Source: Actinomycetota bacterium
Lineage (GTDB): Bacteria > Actinomycetota > CADDZG01 > WHSQ01
DNA: 37,179 bases
Assembly: GCA_030446465.1 (NCBI GenBank)
Contig: JAUJNI010000003.1
Span: forward strand, 136,868 to 174,046
Direction: 5' to 3'
In this document: in pieces, positions 6,679 to 17,515 of the stretch
Layout: each line of letters opens with the position of its first letter
How positions within the stretch are numbered: the first letter of the stretch is position 1
Notes under the pieces: generated by a model
What the model saw: only the letters and a program-made list of their open reading frames with translations
Databases searched by the model: none
Told to the model about the DNA's origin: nothing
Position numbers and translations under genes: made by a program

Positions 6679-7611
6679 TCAGGTCCAGGCCCCCCTGGCC
6701 CACTCGAGGGTCCTTGCCAGTCCCTCTTCCAGGGTGACGTGAGGCTCCCACCCGAGGGCTTCGCGCGCCAGCGAGATGTCCGGGCAACGCAGCTCGGGGT
6801 CGTCGATTGGTCGGTCGGTGAAGACGATCTCCGAGCCGCTTCCCGCGAGGTCGGCGATGAGCTTGGCAAGCTCCAGCACCGTGACCTCGTGGGGATTGCC
6901 GAGGTTCATCGGGCCCGTGCCTTCGGCGTTCAGGAACCGCCAAATGCCCTCGACGAGGTCGTCCACGTAACACAGGGACCGGGTCTGCGATCCGTCACCG
7001 TGCACCGTCAGGGGCGCACCCGCGAGCGCCTGATCGATGAAGTTCGGAACCGCCCGCCCATCACGCCGGCGCATGCGAGGTCCATAAGTGTTGAAGATGC
7101 GCATCACCTTGACGGGAACTCCGTGGGCGCGCTGATAGGCCATGGCGGCGGCTTCCGAGAAGCGCTTGGGTTCGTCGTAGACGCTGCGGGGGCCGATGGG
7201 GTTGACGTTGCCCCAGTAGCTCTCCGGCTGAGGATGGACCTTGGGGTCACCGTAGACCTCAGAGGTCGAGGCGAACAGAAAGCCGGCCTCCTTCCACCGG
7301 GCAAGATCGAGGCAGTTGAACGTTCCAAGAGAACCAACCTGAAGCGTCTCGATGGGATGGTCCAGATAGTCCTTGGGGGACGCCGGGGATGCGAGATGCA
7401 ACACCCAGTCGACATCTCCCTCGATCTCCATGGGTCGCGTGACGTCGTACGACTCCAACCTGAAGCGCTCGTGCTGACGGAGCCCGGCCACATTCGCCGT
7501 CGCGCCGGTCAGCATCGAGTCGAGGCAGAGCACGTGCCAGCCCTCGGCCACGAGGCGCTCGCAGAGGTGGGAGCCGAGAAAACCGGCCCCCCCGGTCACG
7601 ACCGCTCTCAT
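6679..7611 (-). CDS. uxs: UDP-glucuronate decarboxylase (UDP-xylose synthase)
   Basis: This 310-residue short-chain dehydrogenase/reductase converts UDP-glucuronate to UDP-xylose with bound NAD. The NAD-binding motif GGAGFLGSH is at residues 7-15, STSEVYGDP near 115-123, and the catalytic YDEPK with Tyr145 and Lys149. The block [10 protein letters not shown] is typical of UXS proteins. Length matches bacterial and plant soluble UXS. It lies 20 bases after UDP-glucose dehydrogenase, which makes its substrate, so the two form a two-step operon from UDP-glucose to UDP-xylose for a glycan or glycoside. Its 3' end faces palindrome copy C. Confidence 0.9.
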   Translation of the reverse strand: MRAVVTGGAGFLGSHLCERLVAEGWHVLCLDSMLTGATANVAGLRQHERFRLESYDVTRPMEIEGDVDWVLHLASPASPKDYLDHPIETLQVGSLGTFNCLDLARWKEAGFLFASTSEVYGDPKVHPQPESYWGNVNPIGPRSVYDEPKRFSEAAAMAYQRAHGVPVKVMRIFNTYGPRMRRRDGRAVPNFIDQALAGAPLTVHGDGSQTRSLCYVDDLVEGIWRFLNAEGTGPMNLGNPHEVTVLELAKLIADLAGSGSEIVFTDRPIDDPELRCPDISLAREALGWEPHVTLEEGLARTLEWARGAWT

Positions 7612-7631
7612 GCCGGATGCGCCACTAAACG

Positions 7632-8948
7632 CTATGGCTCAACCGGTGGCCTGCCGGTCGGGTGGTAGCTCAACCCGGCGGCGACTACCTGGTCCGGCTC
7701 AAAGATGTTCCGGCCGTCGACCAGGATGGGATAGGCGAGCGCATCCCTCACCCGGACGAGGTCGAGCTGCTTGAACTCCTCCCACTCGGTGCAGACGACC
7801 GCGCAGTGAGCCCCGGAGGCGGCGTCGTAGGGGTCGGGGGCCAGCTCCAGCTCCGGTAGCTCGCCCTTGGCGTTGGCGGCAGCCTCGGGGTCGTAGCCCA
7901 CGACCGTGGCCCCCTCCTCTCGAAGCAGCCGAGCCAGCGCCAGCGGCGGAGAGAACCTGATGTCGTCGGTTCCCGGCTTGAACGAGAGGCCCAGAAGGGC
8001 TACACGCTTGTCCTCGAGGTTCCACAGCGCCTCTCTGATCTTGTCCACCACCGCGGTCACTGCCTCCTGGTTGATGCGGGCGATCTCAGACAGCAGTGGA
8101 AAGTCGTAGCCCAGCCTGCCGGCCAAACGCTGGAAGGCCTGGATGTCCTTGGGGAAGCAGTAGCCGCCGTAGCCGAGCCCTGCGTTGAGGAACGCCCGGC
8201 CGATTCGAGGATCGGATCCCATCACGTCGGCGACCGCGACGACGTCTGCGCCGGCCCGCTCGCAAATCCGAGCAAGGGCGTTGGCGTAGGAGATCTTGAG
8301 CGCCAGGAAGGCATTGCAGGCGTGCTTGGCCAGCTCGGCGGTCTGGATGTCGGTCTCGATGATGGGGTGCCCCTGCGCCACGAACGTGGCATACAGGCGT
8401 CTCATCACCCCGAAGGCATGGTCGGTTTCCGCTCCGATCAAGATGCGATCGGGGTGCAGGGCGTCCTCGATGGCATGGCCCTCCCTCAGGAACTCTGGGT
8501 TAGAGACCACCTCGAGCCGACCGCCCAGGTCAGGCCGCTCCCGCCGCAGTGTCCGCTTCAGGCTCAGCGACGTGCCTGCGGGAACCGTGGACTTCTCCAC
8601 CACTACAGCGGGACCTGTGGCATGCCTTGCCACGTCTCGGGCCGCCGCCTCGACCGCCACCAGGCTCGCCTCTCCCGAGGCCCTCGCCGGGGTGCCGACG
8701 CACACGAACACCACATCGGCATCCGCCACCGCTGTGGCTGCGCTACAAGAAAAGCTGAGGCGACCCGACTCCGTCGTTTGGTGAAGAAGCTCCTGCAAAC
8801 CGGGTTCGAAGAAAGGCGCTTCCCCGCGTTGGAGGTCAGCAATCTTCTGCGCCTCGGAGTCGGTGCCGGCGACCTGGTGCCCGACCTCTGCGAGAGACAC
8901 ACACGTGATGAGCCCCACATGTCCGGTGCCGATCACTCCAACTCGCAT
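7632..8948 (-). CDS. ugd: UDP-glucose 6-dehydrogenase
   Basis: This 438-residue enzyme oxidises UDP-glucose to UDP-glucuronate with two NAD+. It starts with the Rossmann motif [10 protein letters not shown], has [11 protein letters not shown] and NPEFLREG, and ends its catalytic block with [10 protein letters not shown], where Cys264 is the catalytic thiol. I chose ATG 8948 over GTG 8957 because GGAGGT stands 7 bases before it and the protein then begins MRVGVIG. It is the first gene of the UDP-xylose operon and is divergent from groEL. A TATGCT hexamer at 9005-9010 on the minus strand may be its -10 box, with no clear -35. Confidence 0.93.
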   Translation of the reverse strand: MRVGVIGTGHVGLITCVSLAEVGHQVAGTDSEAQKIADLQRGEAPFFEPGLQELLHQTTESGRLSFSCSAATAVADADVVFVCVGTPARASGEASLVAVEAAARDVARHATGPAVVVEKSTVPAGTSLSLKRTLRRERPDLGGRLEVVSNPEFLREGHAIEDALHPDRILIGAETDHAFGVMRRLYATFVAQGHPIIETDIQTAELAKHACNAFLALKISYANALARICERAGADVVAVADVMGSDPRIGRAFLNAGLGYGGYCFPKDIQAFQRLAGRLGYDFPLLSEIARINQEAVTAVVDKIREALWNLEDKRVALLGLSFKPGTDDIRFSPPLALARLLREEGATVVGYDPEAAANAKGELPELELAPDPYDAASGAHCAVVCTEWEEFKQLDLVRVRDALAYPILVDGRNIFEPDQVVAAGLSYHPTGRPPVEP

Positions 8949-9045
8949 GCAGTCCACCTCCGGCCGGCGCCCCCTTCCGGCGCTGATTCATCCCTGGCTC
9001 TTGGAGCATAGGAGCAAGCAACCGGTCCGTCGACAGATCGCGCGT

Positions 9046-9074
9046 TTGCGACCTCCGGCGGCGTGAGCTATCTT
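9046..9074 (+). promoter_or_regulatory. groEL promoter (-35 TTGCGA, -10 TATCTT)
   Basis: TTGCGA at 9046-9051 and TATCTT at 9069-9074 are separated by exactly 17 bases, a standard housekeeping sigma factor layout. The -10 box abuts the CIRCE operator, so repressor binding would cover the transcription start. Confidence 0.7.
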
Positions 9075-9100
9075 TAGCACTCAGAGCCATAGAGTGCTAA
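9074..9100. promoter_or_regulatory. CIRCE operator (HrcA-binding site)
   Basis: The element is a perfect match to the consensus: TTAGCACTC at 9074-9082, a 9-base spacer, and GAGTGCTAA at 9092-9100. CIRCE is the site of the heat-shock repressor HrcA, here 26 bases before the groEL start codon. Confidence 0.97.
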
Positions 9101-9123
9101 GAGTCGCATTAACCAGGAGGTAG

Positions 9124-10744
<1,621 letters not shown>

Positions 10745-10768
10745 GCCCCGCTGCAGCTCCACGGATCA

Positions 10769-10800
10769 CAAGAGGCCCCCGGTTTCCCGGGGGCCTCTTG
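10769..10800 (+). terminator. Intrinsic terminator-like hairpin after groEL
   Basis: A perfect 14-bp stem (10769-10782 with 10787-10800) encloses the 4-base loop TTTC, 24 bases after the groEL stop. The stem is very GC-rich. There is no long T-run, as is common in high-GC actinobacteria. Confidence 0.85.
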
Positions 10801-11019
10801 CAGTGCGAGGCTTGGTCGTCGGACTGCAGCATCTTTCAGTGGCCCACACGATTTGCATTCGCAGGCTAGAATCACCGGGCACAACAGATGGGGGATGTCT
10901 CTCTTCCTGTAAGCCGTCGGAAGTTTCATTTGCTTGTGGAGCAGGAGACGCTTCCGCGGCGTTGAATTACCCTGCGTAGTCACGATGTATCGCTCCGTCA
11001 AGACCCGCCAGGAGGCTCC

Positions 11020-12007
11020 GTGAAGGACAGGATCGCCAGACCCAGGCTCATGATCGTCATGGCAAGCGCCTCAACTCTTGCCTTTTCTGTGCTGTGGGCC
11101 GGGACCGCCATCGCGGGTGGGGGCAACGCCATCTCTCACCGATACCGCCGACGACAAGACCTCCACGGTGACCCAGACGACGACCGATACCGCTGACAAG
11201 ACCACCTCCACGGTGACCCAGACGACGACCGATACCACTGACAAGACGACCTCCACGGTGACCCAGACGACGACCGATAAGACGATCTCCACGGCGACCC
11301 AGACGACGACTCAGAAGGTGGACGACGTCGTGAAGACGGTCGAGGACACGGCGGATGGGGCCGCCGAGTCGGTGGGGTCGGCAACTGGGGCCGCCAAGCA
11401 GACGGTGACCAACGTGACGAGCGGCGCCAACTCGGCTGTGAAGGATGTCTCGAACACCGCCGCAGAGACCACCGCTCCACTCACCGATACCCAACAAAAG
11501 GCCCCTACCGGCACCCCTCCCACTTCATCGACCACATCCTCTTCTCCACAGAGGGCCCCTCAGACCGCTCCTCGAACCACCTCTTCCTCGAGCCCTTCTG
11601 CAACGACGCAAACAACCACGCAACGACGCCCCGTCCCCGCGGCCCCTCCAAGCAAGAAGGTGAAGTCGACGCGGCCCGCAAAGGAGCGGCTGAAGACGGC
11701 CGAGCGGACGGACGACTCGAACAAGGTGGCCAGCAGCGGGAACCTCATTGGTGCCCGCACCTTCTTGAACGAGCGCGTAAACGGACAACAAAATGCGGGA
11801 GGCACAGCCGATAACTCGAATCAGGAGCCGGCCGGCGGCCTGCCCTTCACCGGCCTAAACATCCTGGTGTGGCTGATGTACGCGGGGATGCTCGTGGGTA
11901 CTGGGGCGCTCCTCATCGGAGGGATCAGCCTGAGGCCGGGCCCGAAGCTGAAGGCGCTCCTCAGATCGCGAAAGGTGCGTCCCGCGGAGGTTCTCCAGGC
12001 CGGATAA
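11020..12007 (+). CDS. LPXTG-type cell-wall surface protein with Thr-rich repeats, frameshifted after the signal peptide
   Basis: A GTG at 11020, with GGAGG at 11011-11015, opens a frame encoding a signal peptide (MKDRIARPRLMIVMASAST, then a hydrophobic stretch ending GTAIAGG). The rest of the protein is in the next frame, joined near the G-run at 11118-11124; removing one G gives a 328-residue product continuing GGATPSLTDTADD. The mature part has 14-15-residue Thr-rich repeats (TSTVTQTTTD-type), a Ser/Thr/Pro-rich stalk, and the sorting signal LPFTG followed by a hydrophobic helix and basic tail. A sortase would link it to peptidoglycan; no sortase gene lies in the window. Function is unknown; the composition suggests a wall-spanning stalk. 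Confidence 0.75.
11156..11310 (+). repeat. Tandem repeats of about 45 bp inside the LPXTG gene
   Basis: About three and a half units encode K-T-(T)-STVTQTTTDTADK-like blocks. The third unit is shortened by three residues and the fourth has ISTATQTTTQ. Such repeats can vary in number between strains. Confidence 0.8.
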
Positions 12008-12017
12008 TGGCCTAACG

Positions 12018-12635
12018 GTGAAGAAGCTCCTCTCACTTGCCACGCTCGGCAGAATAGCGGTGATCCTCTTGCTGGCTGCCGTCTTTGCTACGGCCCTGAC
12101 CCAACAGACCATCAACAACGGCCTCTTGAGCCGCGGTCAGTTGCCCGTCAACGACGATGCCAACCAGCAAGATCAGGAAGAGCAACCGCCGCTCGATGTT
12201 GCACTGCAAACGAAGGTAAACCACAAGGCCCACTACTCCTTCGGCTACCCGAGGCGGTGGAAGGCGGCTACTGAAGGGACTCTGTCAAGGATCACAAGCC
12301 CGGACCGCAAGGTAGTGATTTCCGTGGGGCTTGCGCCGGCCGGAGACATCTCTCGGGCCTCGTCGAATTTCTTGAGGTTGCTGCAGGGAAGCTACGACCG
12401 TTTGCGTGTAAGGGAGCAAGAGGACGTTGTCGTTCGGCAATCGCCGGCCGTCCGACTGGCAGGTACTGCGGTCAACCAGCACAACGTCTCTCTCAAGTTC
12501 GAGGCCGTGACGCTTGGCGCCGGGTCACGCAATTTCACCATCGCTGCCTTCTATGACCCAAGAACGAAGGTGCGCAGGGTAGGGAGAATGGTGGATGCCG
12601 TGGTTTCGTCTTTCAGGCTCATCGCTCCCGCCTGA
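12018..12635 (+). CDS. Membrane-anchored protein with a PsbP/DUF1795-like domain
   Basis: This 205-residue protein starts at GTG 12018, 10 bases after the LPXTG gene, so the two are probably co-transcribed. Residues 12-28 (IAVILLLAAVFATALTQ) form a signal anchor. An acidic linker (NDDANQQDQEEQPP) follows, then a domain with FGYPRRWKAATEG, ITSPDRKVVISVGLAP and a final helix DAVVSSFRL. This pattern resembles the Mog1/PsbP-like fold seen in actinobacterial lipoproteins and DUF1795. No cysteine for lipidation is present. Function is not known. Confidence 0.7.
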   Translation: MKKLLSLATLGRIAVILLLAAVFATALTQQTINNGLLSRGQLPVNDDANQQDQEEQPPLDVALQTKVNHKAHYSFGYPRRWKAATEGTLSRITSPDRKVVISVGLAPAGDISRASSNFLRLLQGSYDRLRVREQEDVVVRQSPAVRLAGTAVNQHNVSLKFEAVTLGAGSRNFTIAAFYDPRTKVRRVGRMVDAVVSSFRLIAPA

Positions 12636-12653
12636 ACAAGCGAGGGCACCCGG

Positions 12654-12815
12654 CTAGCGGGTCTCGCGGTGCGCGGTGTGGAGACGGCACCAGCGACAGT
12701 ACTTCTTGAGCTCGACGCGCTCGCGGGTGTTGTGCCGGTTCTTCTCGGTTATGTAGTTACGGCGTTTGCACTGGGTGCACTCGAGCGTTACGTGGACGCG
12801 CCGGTCGCTGGCCAA
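12654..12815 (-). CDS. rpmG: Ribosomal protein L33
   Basis: A 53-residue protein starting at TTG 12815 reads [20 protein letters not shown] and continues to a TAG at 12654-12656. It has the two CxxC pairs of zinc-type L33 (Cys13/16 and Cys40/43) and the typical [19 protein letters not shown] block. GAGG and TGAGG lie just upstream of the TTG, and an in-frame stop a few codons further up rules out a longer form. It binds 23S rRNA in the large subunit. In many actinobacteria rpmG lies beside tRNA-Thr/Met and secE-nusG; here two other genes separate it from the tRNAs. Confidence 0.93.
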   Translation of the reverse strand: MASDRRVHVTLECTQCKRRNYITEKNRHNTRERVELKKYCRWCRLHTAHRETR

Positions 12816-12881
12816 GACCTCACCTCATCGGGAATCGATAGTCAGCCAGCGATTATAGCGAGGAGCTAGCTCACCATCTCC

Positions 12882-13574
12882 CTAGCCCTCGCACATGGGG
12901 ACCTTCACTCTGCCCCCCTGAGGGTCGACGCAGGCCAGCTCGCCTTCGGGCCCCGACGCGTAATAGGTGCCGACGAAGTTCCCTATTGCGAAGGGGTCTA
13001 TGCCGTTGCAAGTCTGCACCGCGCCCCACGCCGAGAGCGCGAAAGGCACGTCCATATCGGGGTACTCGACGACTATCAGGGACTTGTAGCCCTCCTGAAA
13101 TAGTGCGTTGAAAGCCTCCCCTACCTGCTGGGTCTGCTCCTCGGAGAGGTTGTTGGTCCATCCGATGACCGCGCCGTGCTCGAGCGAATGGACCAGCCGG
13201 CCAAGCGGCTGAGGCTGGTCGTAGATCGCCCCCACCTCGACGACCTCCGAGGAGTGGTCTCCGCCGGCTGGGGGGTTGGTGCTGTAGTCCCCAGGCGTGA
13301 GCTCCTTATTGACGTGTTGCTCGGAGGTGATCTTGACCTCCTCTATGTCGGAGCACCCCCCGCCGGGGGAAGCGGAGACCTCAGCAGTCGGCTCCTCGGT
13401 CGGCTCCTCGGTCGCCTCAACGGTTGGCTCCTCAGTCGGCTCCTCAATCGCCTCCGGCTCTTCCTGCGCGTCATCCCGCGGCGCCGCATCCTGCTCCCCC
13501 TCTCCTCCACAGGCCGAAACCACTAGCGCAACGACCATCACCGCAACGAGCAGTCGACGAAGAGAGATGTTCAT
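12882..13574 (-). CDS. DUF3105 lipoprotein
   Basis: This 230-residue protein begins MNISLRRLLVAVMVVALVV followed by the lipobox SAC, so it is a lipoprotein. An acidic, repeat-like linker rich in EEPT units follows. The C-terminal domain has STNPPAGGDHSS and RLVHSLEHGAVIGW, the conserved NPP...H and HxLEHG blocks of DUF3105. Two further cysteines near the end (QTCNG, LACVD) may form a disulfide. I chose the start at 13574 because it gives a complete lipoprotein signal. DUF3105 has no firmly known function; the conserved His residues suggest a metal or ligand site. Confidence 0.85.
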   Translation of the reverse strand: MNISLRRLLVAVMVVALVVSACGGEGEQDAAPRDDAQEEPEAIEEPTEEPTVEATEEPTEEPTAEVSASPGGGCSDIEEVKITSEQHVNKELTPGDYSTNPPAGGDHSSEVVEVGAIYDQPQPLGRLVHSLEHGAVIGWTNNLSEEQTQQVGEAFNALFQEGYKSLIVVEYPDMDVPFALSAWGAVQTCNGIDPFAIGNFVGTYYASGPEGELACVDPQGGRVKVPMCEG

Positions 13575-13666
13575 GTCGTCCTCCGGTCCTAGCGGTGGCT
13601 CGAGCCACATGGAAGGCAGAAAGGATAGAGGACGACGTTCCTAACCGAAGCGGTGGTGCGCGCGGG

Positions 13667-14047
13667 TCAGCGCGTCTGAGGTCTCAGGCGTTTGAGCAAA
13701 CCCCGGTCGCGCGTGGCGAAGCCGGTGCGACCCTTGGGCCCCCAGTCGATTCGGGGAGCGGGAGCGAAGGCAAAGATCGGGTCGTCTTGCTGCGTCTCTG
13801 TGATGTCCTCGAGCTGCGTCCACACCGGACCCGTCGGGTCGTCACTGTGGGAGTCAAGCGCCGTAACGACATGCGTCGTCATTACCTGATCAGGCGGTGC
13901 GAACGCGAAGCGCTCAGGCTCCCGAGGATCGGGGGCGGCGGGGTCCGGCGAGTCGCCCGTCAACCGATGCCCGAGCATGCAGTAGCCGTCGACGTCGACG
14001 ACGTCGGCTCCACACCTCGAACACCAGCAAAGGGGTTGCTTTCCCAC
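13667..14047 (-). CDS. Small zinc-ribbon protein of unknown function
   Basis: This 126-residue protein starts at GTG 14047 and opens with a zinc-ribbon-like block, CWCSRCGADVVDVDGYCMLGH. The remainder is Pro/Asp-rich with FAFAPPDQV and IFAFAPAPRIDWGPKGRTGF, which look like conserved short motifs in a mostly disordered chain. It is in the same direction as, and 49 bases after, tRNA-Met. I do not recognise it; position next to tRNA and rpmG is the only hint. Confidence 0.6.
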   Translation of the reverse strand: MGKQPLCWCSRCGADVVDVDGYCMLGHRLTGDSPDPAAPDPREPERFAFAPPDQVMTTHVVTALDSHSDDPTGPVWTQLEDITETQQDDPIFAFAPAPRIDWGPKGRTGFATRDRGLLKRLRPQTR

Positions 14048-14096
14048 GACATGTTGTCGGCTATTTGGACCGACAAGTTGAGGGGAAAGGCGGGCC

Positions 14097-14171
14097 TGGT
14101 AGCGGCGGGTGGACTCGAACCACCGACTCGGCGATTATGAGCCGCCTGCTCTGCCCCTGAGCTACGCCGCC
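14097..14171 (-). tRNA. tRNA-Met (CAT)
   Basis: The cloverleaf folds completely. The acceptor stem is GGCGGCG at 14165-14171 with CGCCGCT, including a G-U closing pair. The anticodon loop is CTCATAA with CAT at 14137-14139. The T-loop is GTTCGAGTC and CCA is encoded at 14097-14099. The loop is of elongator type; a lysidine-modified tRNA-Ile with the same anticodon is a minor alternative. Confidence 0.92.
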
Positions 14172-14194
14172 ATGGAGCCGCTGCCGGCTCCGAG

Positions 14195-14267
14195 AGCCCC
14201 CTCACGGAATCGAACCGTGGACCTTCTCCTTACCATGGAGACGCTCTGCCGTCTGAGCTAAGGGGGC
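14195..14267 (-). tRNA. tRNA-Thr (GGT)
   Basis: The acceptor stem is AGGGGGC on the plus strand at 14261-14267, paired with 14196-14202. The anticodon GGT is at 14232-14234 in an ATGGTAA loop closed by TCTCC/GGAGA, and the T-arm carries GGTTCGATTCC. The 73 bases encode no CCA. It lies 23 bases upstream of tRNA-Met in the same direction. Confidence 0.93.
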
Positions 14268-14284
14268 AACCAGGTGATGATACT

Positions 14285-14309
14285 GCCCAACGGAACATCG
14301 CCGTTGGGC
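14285..14309. other. 9-bp inverted repeat between tRNA-Thr and the dehydrogenase gene
   Basis: GCCCAACGG (14285-14293) and CCGTTGGGC (14301-14309) form a perfect 9-bp stem with a 7-base loop. It stands in the divergent region before tRNA-Thr and 60 bases before the dehydrogenase start, so it could be an operator or a leader hairpin. Confidence 0.4.
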
Positions 14310-14369
14310 GAGGGATTCGTCGACGTGGAAGAGCTACAGCTCGAGCCAACCGATCGGAGGACCACCCTG

Positions 14370-15554
14370 ATGAAGGCAGTCGTGTGGCACGGCAAGCGAG
14401 ATGTCCGAGTCGACACCGTTCCGGATCCGATCATCCAAGAACCGACCGATGCGATCGTGCGCATCACCTCCAGCGGCATCTGCGGCTCGGACCTCCACCC
14501 CTATGAGGTCCTGGTGATGTTCATGGAAGAGGGGGACATCCTCGGCCACGAGCCCATGGGCATAGTGGAAGAGGTCGGGTCGGAGGTCGCCCACATCGCT
14601 GCGGGCGACCGCGTGGTCATACCGTTCAACATCTCGTGCGGACACTGCTTCATGTGCGACCGTCAGCTCTACGCCCAGTGCGAGACGACCCAGGTCCGGT
14701 CGGAGGGCAAGGGCGCCGCTCTCTACGGCTACACCAAGCTCTATGGCAGGGTGCCGGGGGCCCAGGCCGAGTACCTCCGAGTTCCCCAGGCGCAGTTCGG
14801 CCCCATCAAGGTGCCCGAGGGCCCGCCCGATGACCGCTTCGTCTACCTGTCCGACGTTCTTCCTACGGCATGGCAGGCGGTCGTGTTCGCCGACATTCCC
14901 GACGGTGGCAGCGTGGCGGTGTTCGGGCTCGGTCCCATCGGCCAGATGTGCGCTCGCATAGCGATGCACCGCGGCGCGGGACGGGTCATCGGAGTCGATC
15001 TCGTCCCCGAGCGCCTCGAGATGGCCCGCCTTAGTGGAGTGGACGTGCTGGACCTCAATGAGTACGACGACATCGGCGATGCGGTCCGGGGATTGACAAA
15101 CGGCCGCGGCGCGGACTCCGTTATAGACGCAGTGGGCATGGAAGCACACGGTTCTCCCATTCCGCAGGCAATGCAAAAGGGGGCCTCCCTCCTTCCCGAT
15201 CCTCTGGCGCAAAAGATGATCGAGAGGGCAGGAGTGGACCGGCTTGCAGCGCTGTGGGCCTCGATCGACGCGGTGAGACGTGGGGGGACCCTGTCGCTCA
15301 GCGGCGTCTACGGTGGAATGGCGGATCCTCTTCCCATGCTCGACCTGTTCGACAAGGGCGTCCAGATCCGTATGGGCCAGGCTCATGTCAGGCGCTGGGT
15401 CGACGACATCCTTCCGCTGCTTGCAGGTGATGGGGACCCGCTGGGCGTCGACGACTTCGCAACCCACCACATGCCCCTCGAGGAGGCGCCGCTCAGCTAC
15501 GAGATCTTTCAGAAGAAGCAGGAAGGGGCTATCAAGATCCTTCTCCAACCCTGA
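14370..15554 (+). CDS. Zinc-dependent alcohol dehydrogenase, formaldehyde-dehydrogenase-like subgroup
   Basis: This 394-residue medium-chain dehydrogenase/reductase has the catalytic zinc residues in SGICGSDLHPYE and GHEPMGIVEEVG, the structural zinc cluster C-x2-C-x2-C-x7-C (SCGHCFMCDRQLYAQC), and the NAD-binding GLGPIGQM. The long insertion before the C-terminal half resembles the glutathione-independent formaldehyde dehydrogenase group. The start at 14370 is backed by GGAGG at 14356-14360; an open stretch of 32 codons upstream overlaps the tRNA leader and is not family-like. A terminator follows directly. The substrate cannot be read from sequence. Confidence 0.88.
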   Translation: MKAVVWHGKRDVRVDTVPDPIIQEPTDAIVRITSSGICGSDLHPYEVLVMFMEEGDILGHEPMGIVEEVGSEVAHIAAGDRVVIPFNISCGHCFMCDRQLYAQCETTQVRSEGKGAALYGYTKLYGRVPGAQAEYLRVPQAQFGPIKVPEGPPDDRFVYLSDVLPTAWQAVVFADIPDGGSVAVFGLGPIGQMCARIAMHRGAGRVIGVDLVPERLEMARLSGVDVLDLNEYDDIGDAVRGLTNGRGADSVIDAVGMEAHGSPIPQAMQKGASLLPDPLAQKMIERAGVDRLAALWASIDAVRRGGTLSLSGVYGGMADPLPMLDLFDKGVQIRMGQAHVRRWVDDILPLLAGDGDPLGVDDFATHHMPLEEAPLSYEIFQKKQEGAIKILLQP

Positions 15555-15575
15555 CCGCAGGCCCCGCGGTCAGGG
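15549..15575 (+). terminator. Intrinsic terminator after the dehydrogenase
   Basis: CCCTGACCGC (15549-15558) pairs perfectly with GCGGTCAGGG (15566-15575) around a 7-base loop, and ATTCCTTT follows. The stem overlaps the dehydrogenase stop codon. Confidence 0.8.
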
Positions 15576-15602
15576 ATTCCTTTAGTCCTCCCTCCGGAAT
15601 TC

Positions 15603-17498
15603 CTCGTTCTGGCTAGGGCCCTCAGCGTCATCATTACGGAGCGCGCCGTCTCGGATGCCGGAACAGCTGCTCACCTAGTGGCAGACCTGGGCGTTCGGGG
15701 GGCAGCTGTCGCCCACCAGTCTCCAGAGGGGACTCAGCCAGGAGCGGGTGAAGCGGCTGGATAGGAGCATCAAAGAGGGCCGCTTTGGCGCGCAGGTGGC
15801 TCTCATCAAGATCTGGGATCGGACAGGACGCATCGTCTACTCCAACAAGAGCAAGGAGATCGGACGAAGGTTTCCGATCTCCGGTGACCTAAGGGAAGCG
15901 CTCGATGGCGACGTAGCGAGCGAGCTGAGCAAACTAGAGGATCCCGATAATGCCGTGGCAAATCAACGGTTCGGCCAACTGCTCGAGGTGTACGTGCCTC
16001 TTCGCTTTGGGGGAGACGAGAAACCTAAGGGCGCCGTCGAGCTCTACCTGCCTTTTCAACCGGTAGCAGCCGTGATCCGAGAGGACACGCTGAAACTGTA
16101 CGCACTGCTGTTCGTGGGGCTTTCGGTGCTCTACGCAATCCTCTTCCGTGTAGTGGCGCGGGCATCGCGCAAGCTGACCCGTGCCGCGGCGGAGAGGGCT
16201 CACCGGCGCTGCACGACGCCCTGACCGACCTGCCTAACCGGGCGTTGTTTCGCGACCGTGTCCAGGAAGCGATTGCGGCCGCCGAACGGAATGGCACCGC
16301 GGTCGCAGTGATGATCATGGACCTGGATAGGTTCAAGGAGATCAACGACACCCTCGGTCACCACAACGGCGACGAGCTCCTGTGCAACGTCGGCCCCCGT
16401 CTGGAGCGCGCGGTACGGACCTCCGACACCGTCGCTCGTCTTGGAGGTGACGAATTCGGGCTGTTGGTGCCAAACATCACCGACCGCTCGGTCGCAGAGA
16501 GAATCGCTCGAAGAGCCGTCGAATCACTCGAGGCCCCGTTCGAGATACAAGGCCTGAATCTCGAGGTCGAGGCCAGCATCGGCGCCGCTTTCTTCCCGGA
16601 TCAGGGGACCGATGTCGATACGCTGCTGCAACGTGCGGATGTTGCCATGTACACCGCTAAAAGAGGGCACTCAGGTTACGTGGAATATGCAACAGAGCAC
16701 GACGCCTACTCGTTCACACGGCTCCGCTTGATGACCGAGCTTCGCCAGGCGATGGACAACGACGAGCTGGTGATCCACTACCAACCAAAGGCGGCGCTCC
16801 CCACTGGGAAGGTCACGAGTGTCGAAGCGCTCGTCCGCTGGCAGCATCCGGAACGTGGCTTGATCCCGCCGTGCGACTTCATACCGGCCGCAGAGAACAC
16901 CGGCGCCATCAAGACTCTGACACTCGACGTCATCGACAAGGTCTTGTCCCAGTCCTACGCGTGGCGCAATGGGGGCATCAGGCTGAAGGTGTCGGTGAAC
17001 CTCTCGGCCCGTTGCTTGCTTGATGTGGAGCTGCCCGCAACTATCTATCAGCTCCTGAGGAAGTGGGAGGTGCCTCCTTCGACGCTTCAGTTGGAAGTAA
17101 CCGAAAGCAGCATCATGGCGGATCCTCCACGCGTCCAGACCGTGCTCGAGAAGTTGCGCTCGCTGGGCATTGAGATAGCGATCGACGACTTCGGAACCGG
17201 CTACTTCTCGCTCAGTAACTTGAAGAACCTTCCCGTGGACGAGATCAAGATAGACAAGCTGTTCGTCACCAGAATGGCGGCGGACCATCACGACGCCGCG
17301 ATCGTTCAGTCGACGATCGACCTCGCTCGCAACCTCAACTTGAGGGTGGTGGCAGAGGGCGTCGAGACCAAGGACGTATGGGAGCGACTGTCCGAGCTTG
17401 GCTGCGACCTTGCACAGGGCGCCTACATCGGCTGCCCTTCAGAGCCCGATGAGCTGCTTGATCTATTGGCCAAGCGGCGCGTGGAGCGAATCGCGTAG
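15603..17498 (+). pseudogene. GGDEF-EAL (cyclic-di-GMP synthesis/hydrolysis) protein, 5'-truncated and frameshifted
   Basis: Three frames together encode one membrane-bound cyclic-di-GMP protein. The first piece (from about 15603) reads LARALSVIITERAVSDAG, the start of a periplasmic sensor domain. One extra base in the G-run 15697-15702 moves to the frame of QLSPTSLQRGLSQERVKRLD and IGRRFPI, ending in a membrane helix (LYALLFVGLSVLYAILF). A missing base near 16207 moves to the third frame, which has LHDALTDLPNR, a GGDEF variant GGDEFG with intact RLGGDEF, then an EAL domain with EALVRWQHPERG and DDFGTGYFSL. The first membrane helix and a start codon are missing, because the dehydrogenase terminator lies immediately upstream. 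The EAL part, which appears intact, begins at about residue 175 of the 16245-17498 frame. A true pseudogene is likely, but sequence error may explain the frameshifts. Confidence 0.75.
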
Positions 17499-17515
17499 GC
17501 GACAATGACAGCTCC

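Noticed and set aside
6634-7668. 344-residue frame starting in palindrome copy C
   Set aside because: It is antisense to UDP-xylose synthase and has no domain; only the first residues, from the repeat, resemble the DUF559 N-terminus.
10801-11019. Promoter with -35 TTGCAT and -10 TAGAAT before the LPXTG gene
   Set aside because: The two hexamers are only 8 bases apart, so they cannot form one promoter; TAGAAT alone is weak evidence.
14334-15548. 404-residue open frame opposite the zinc dehydrogenase
   Set aside because: It is a high-GC shadow frame; the plus-strand gene has complete zinc and NAD motifs, while the antisense product has no recognisable domain.
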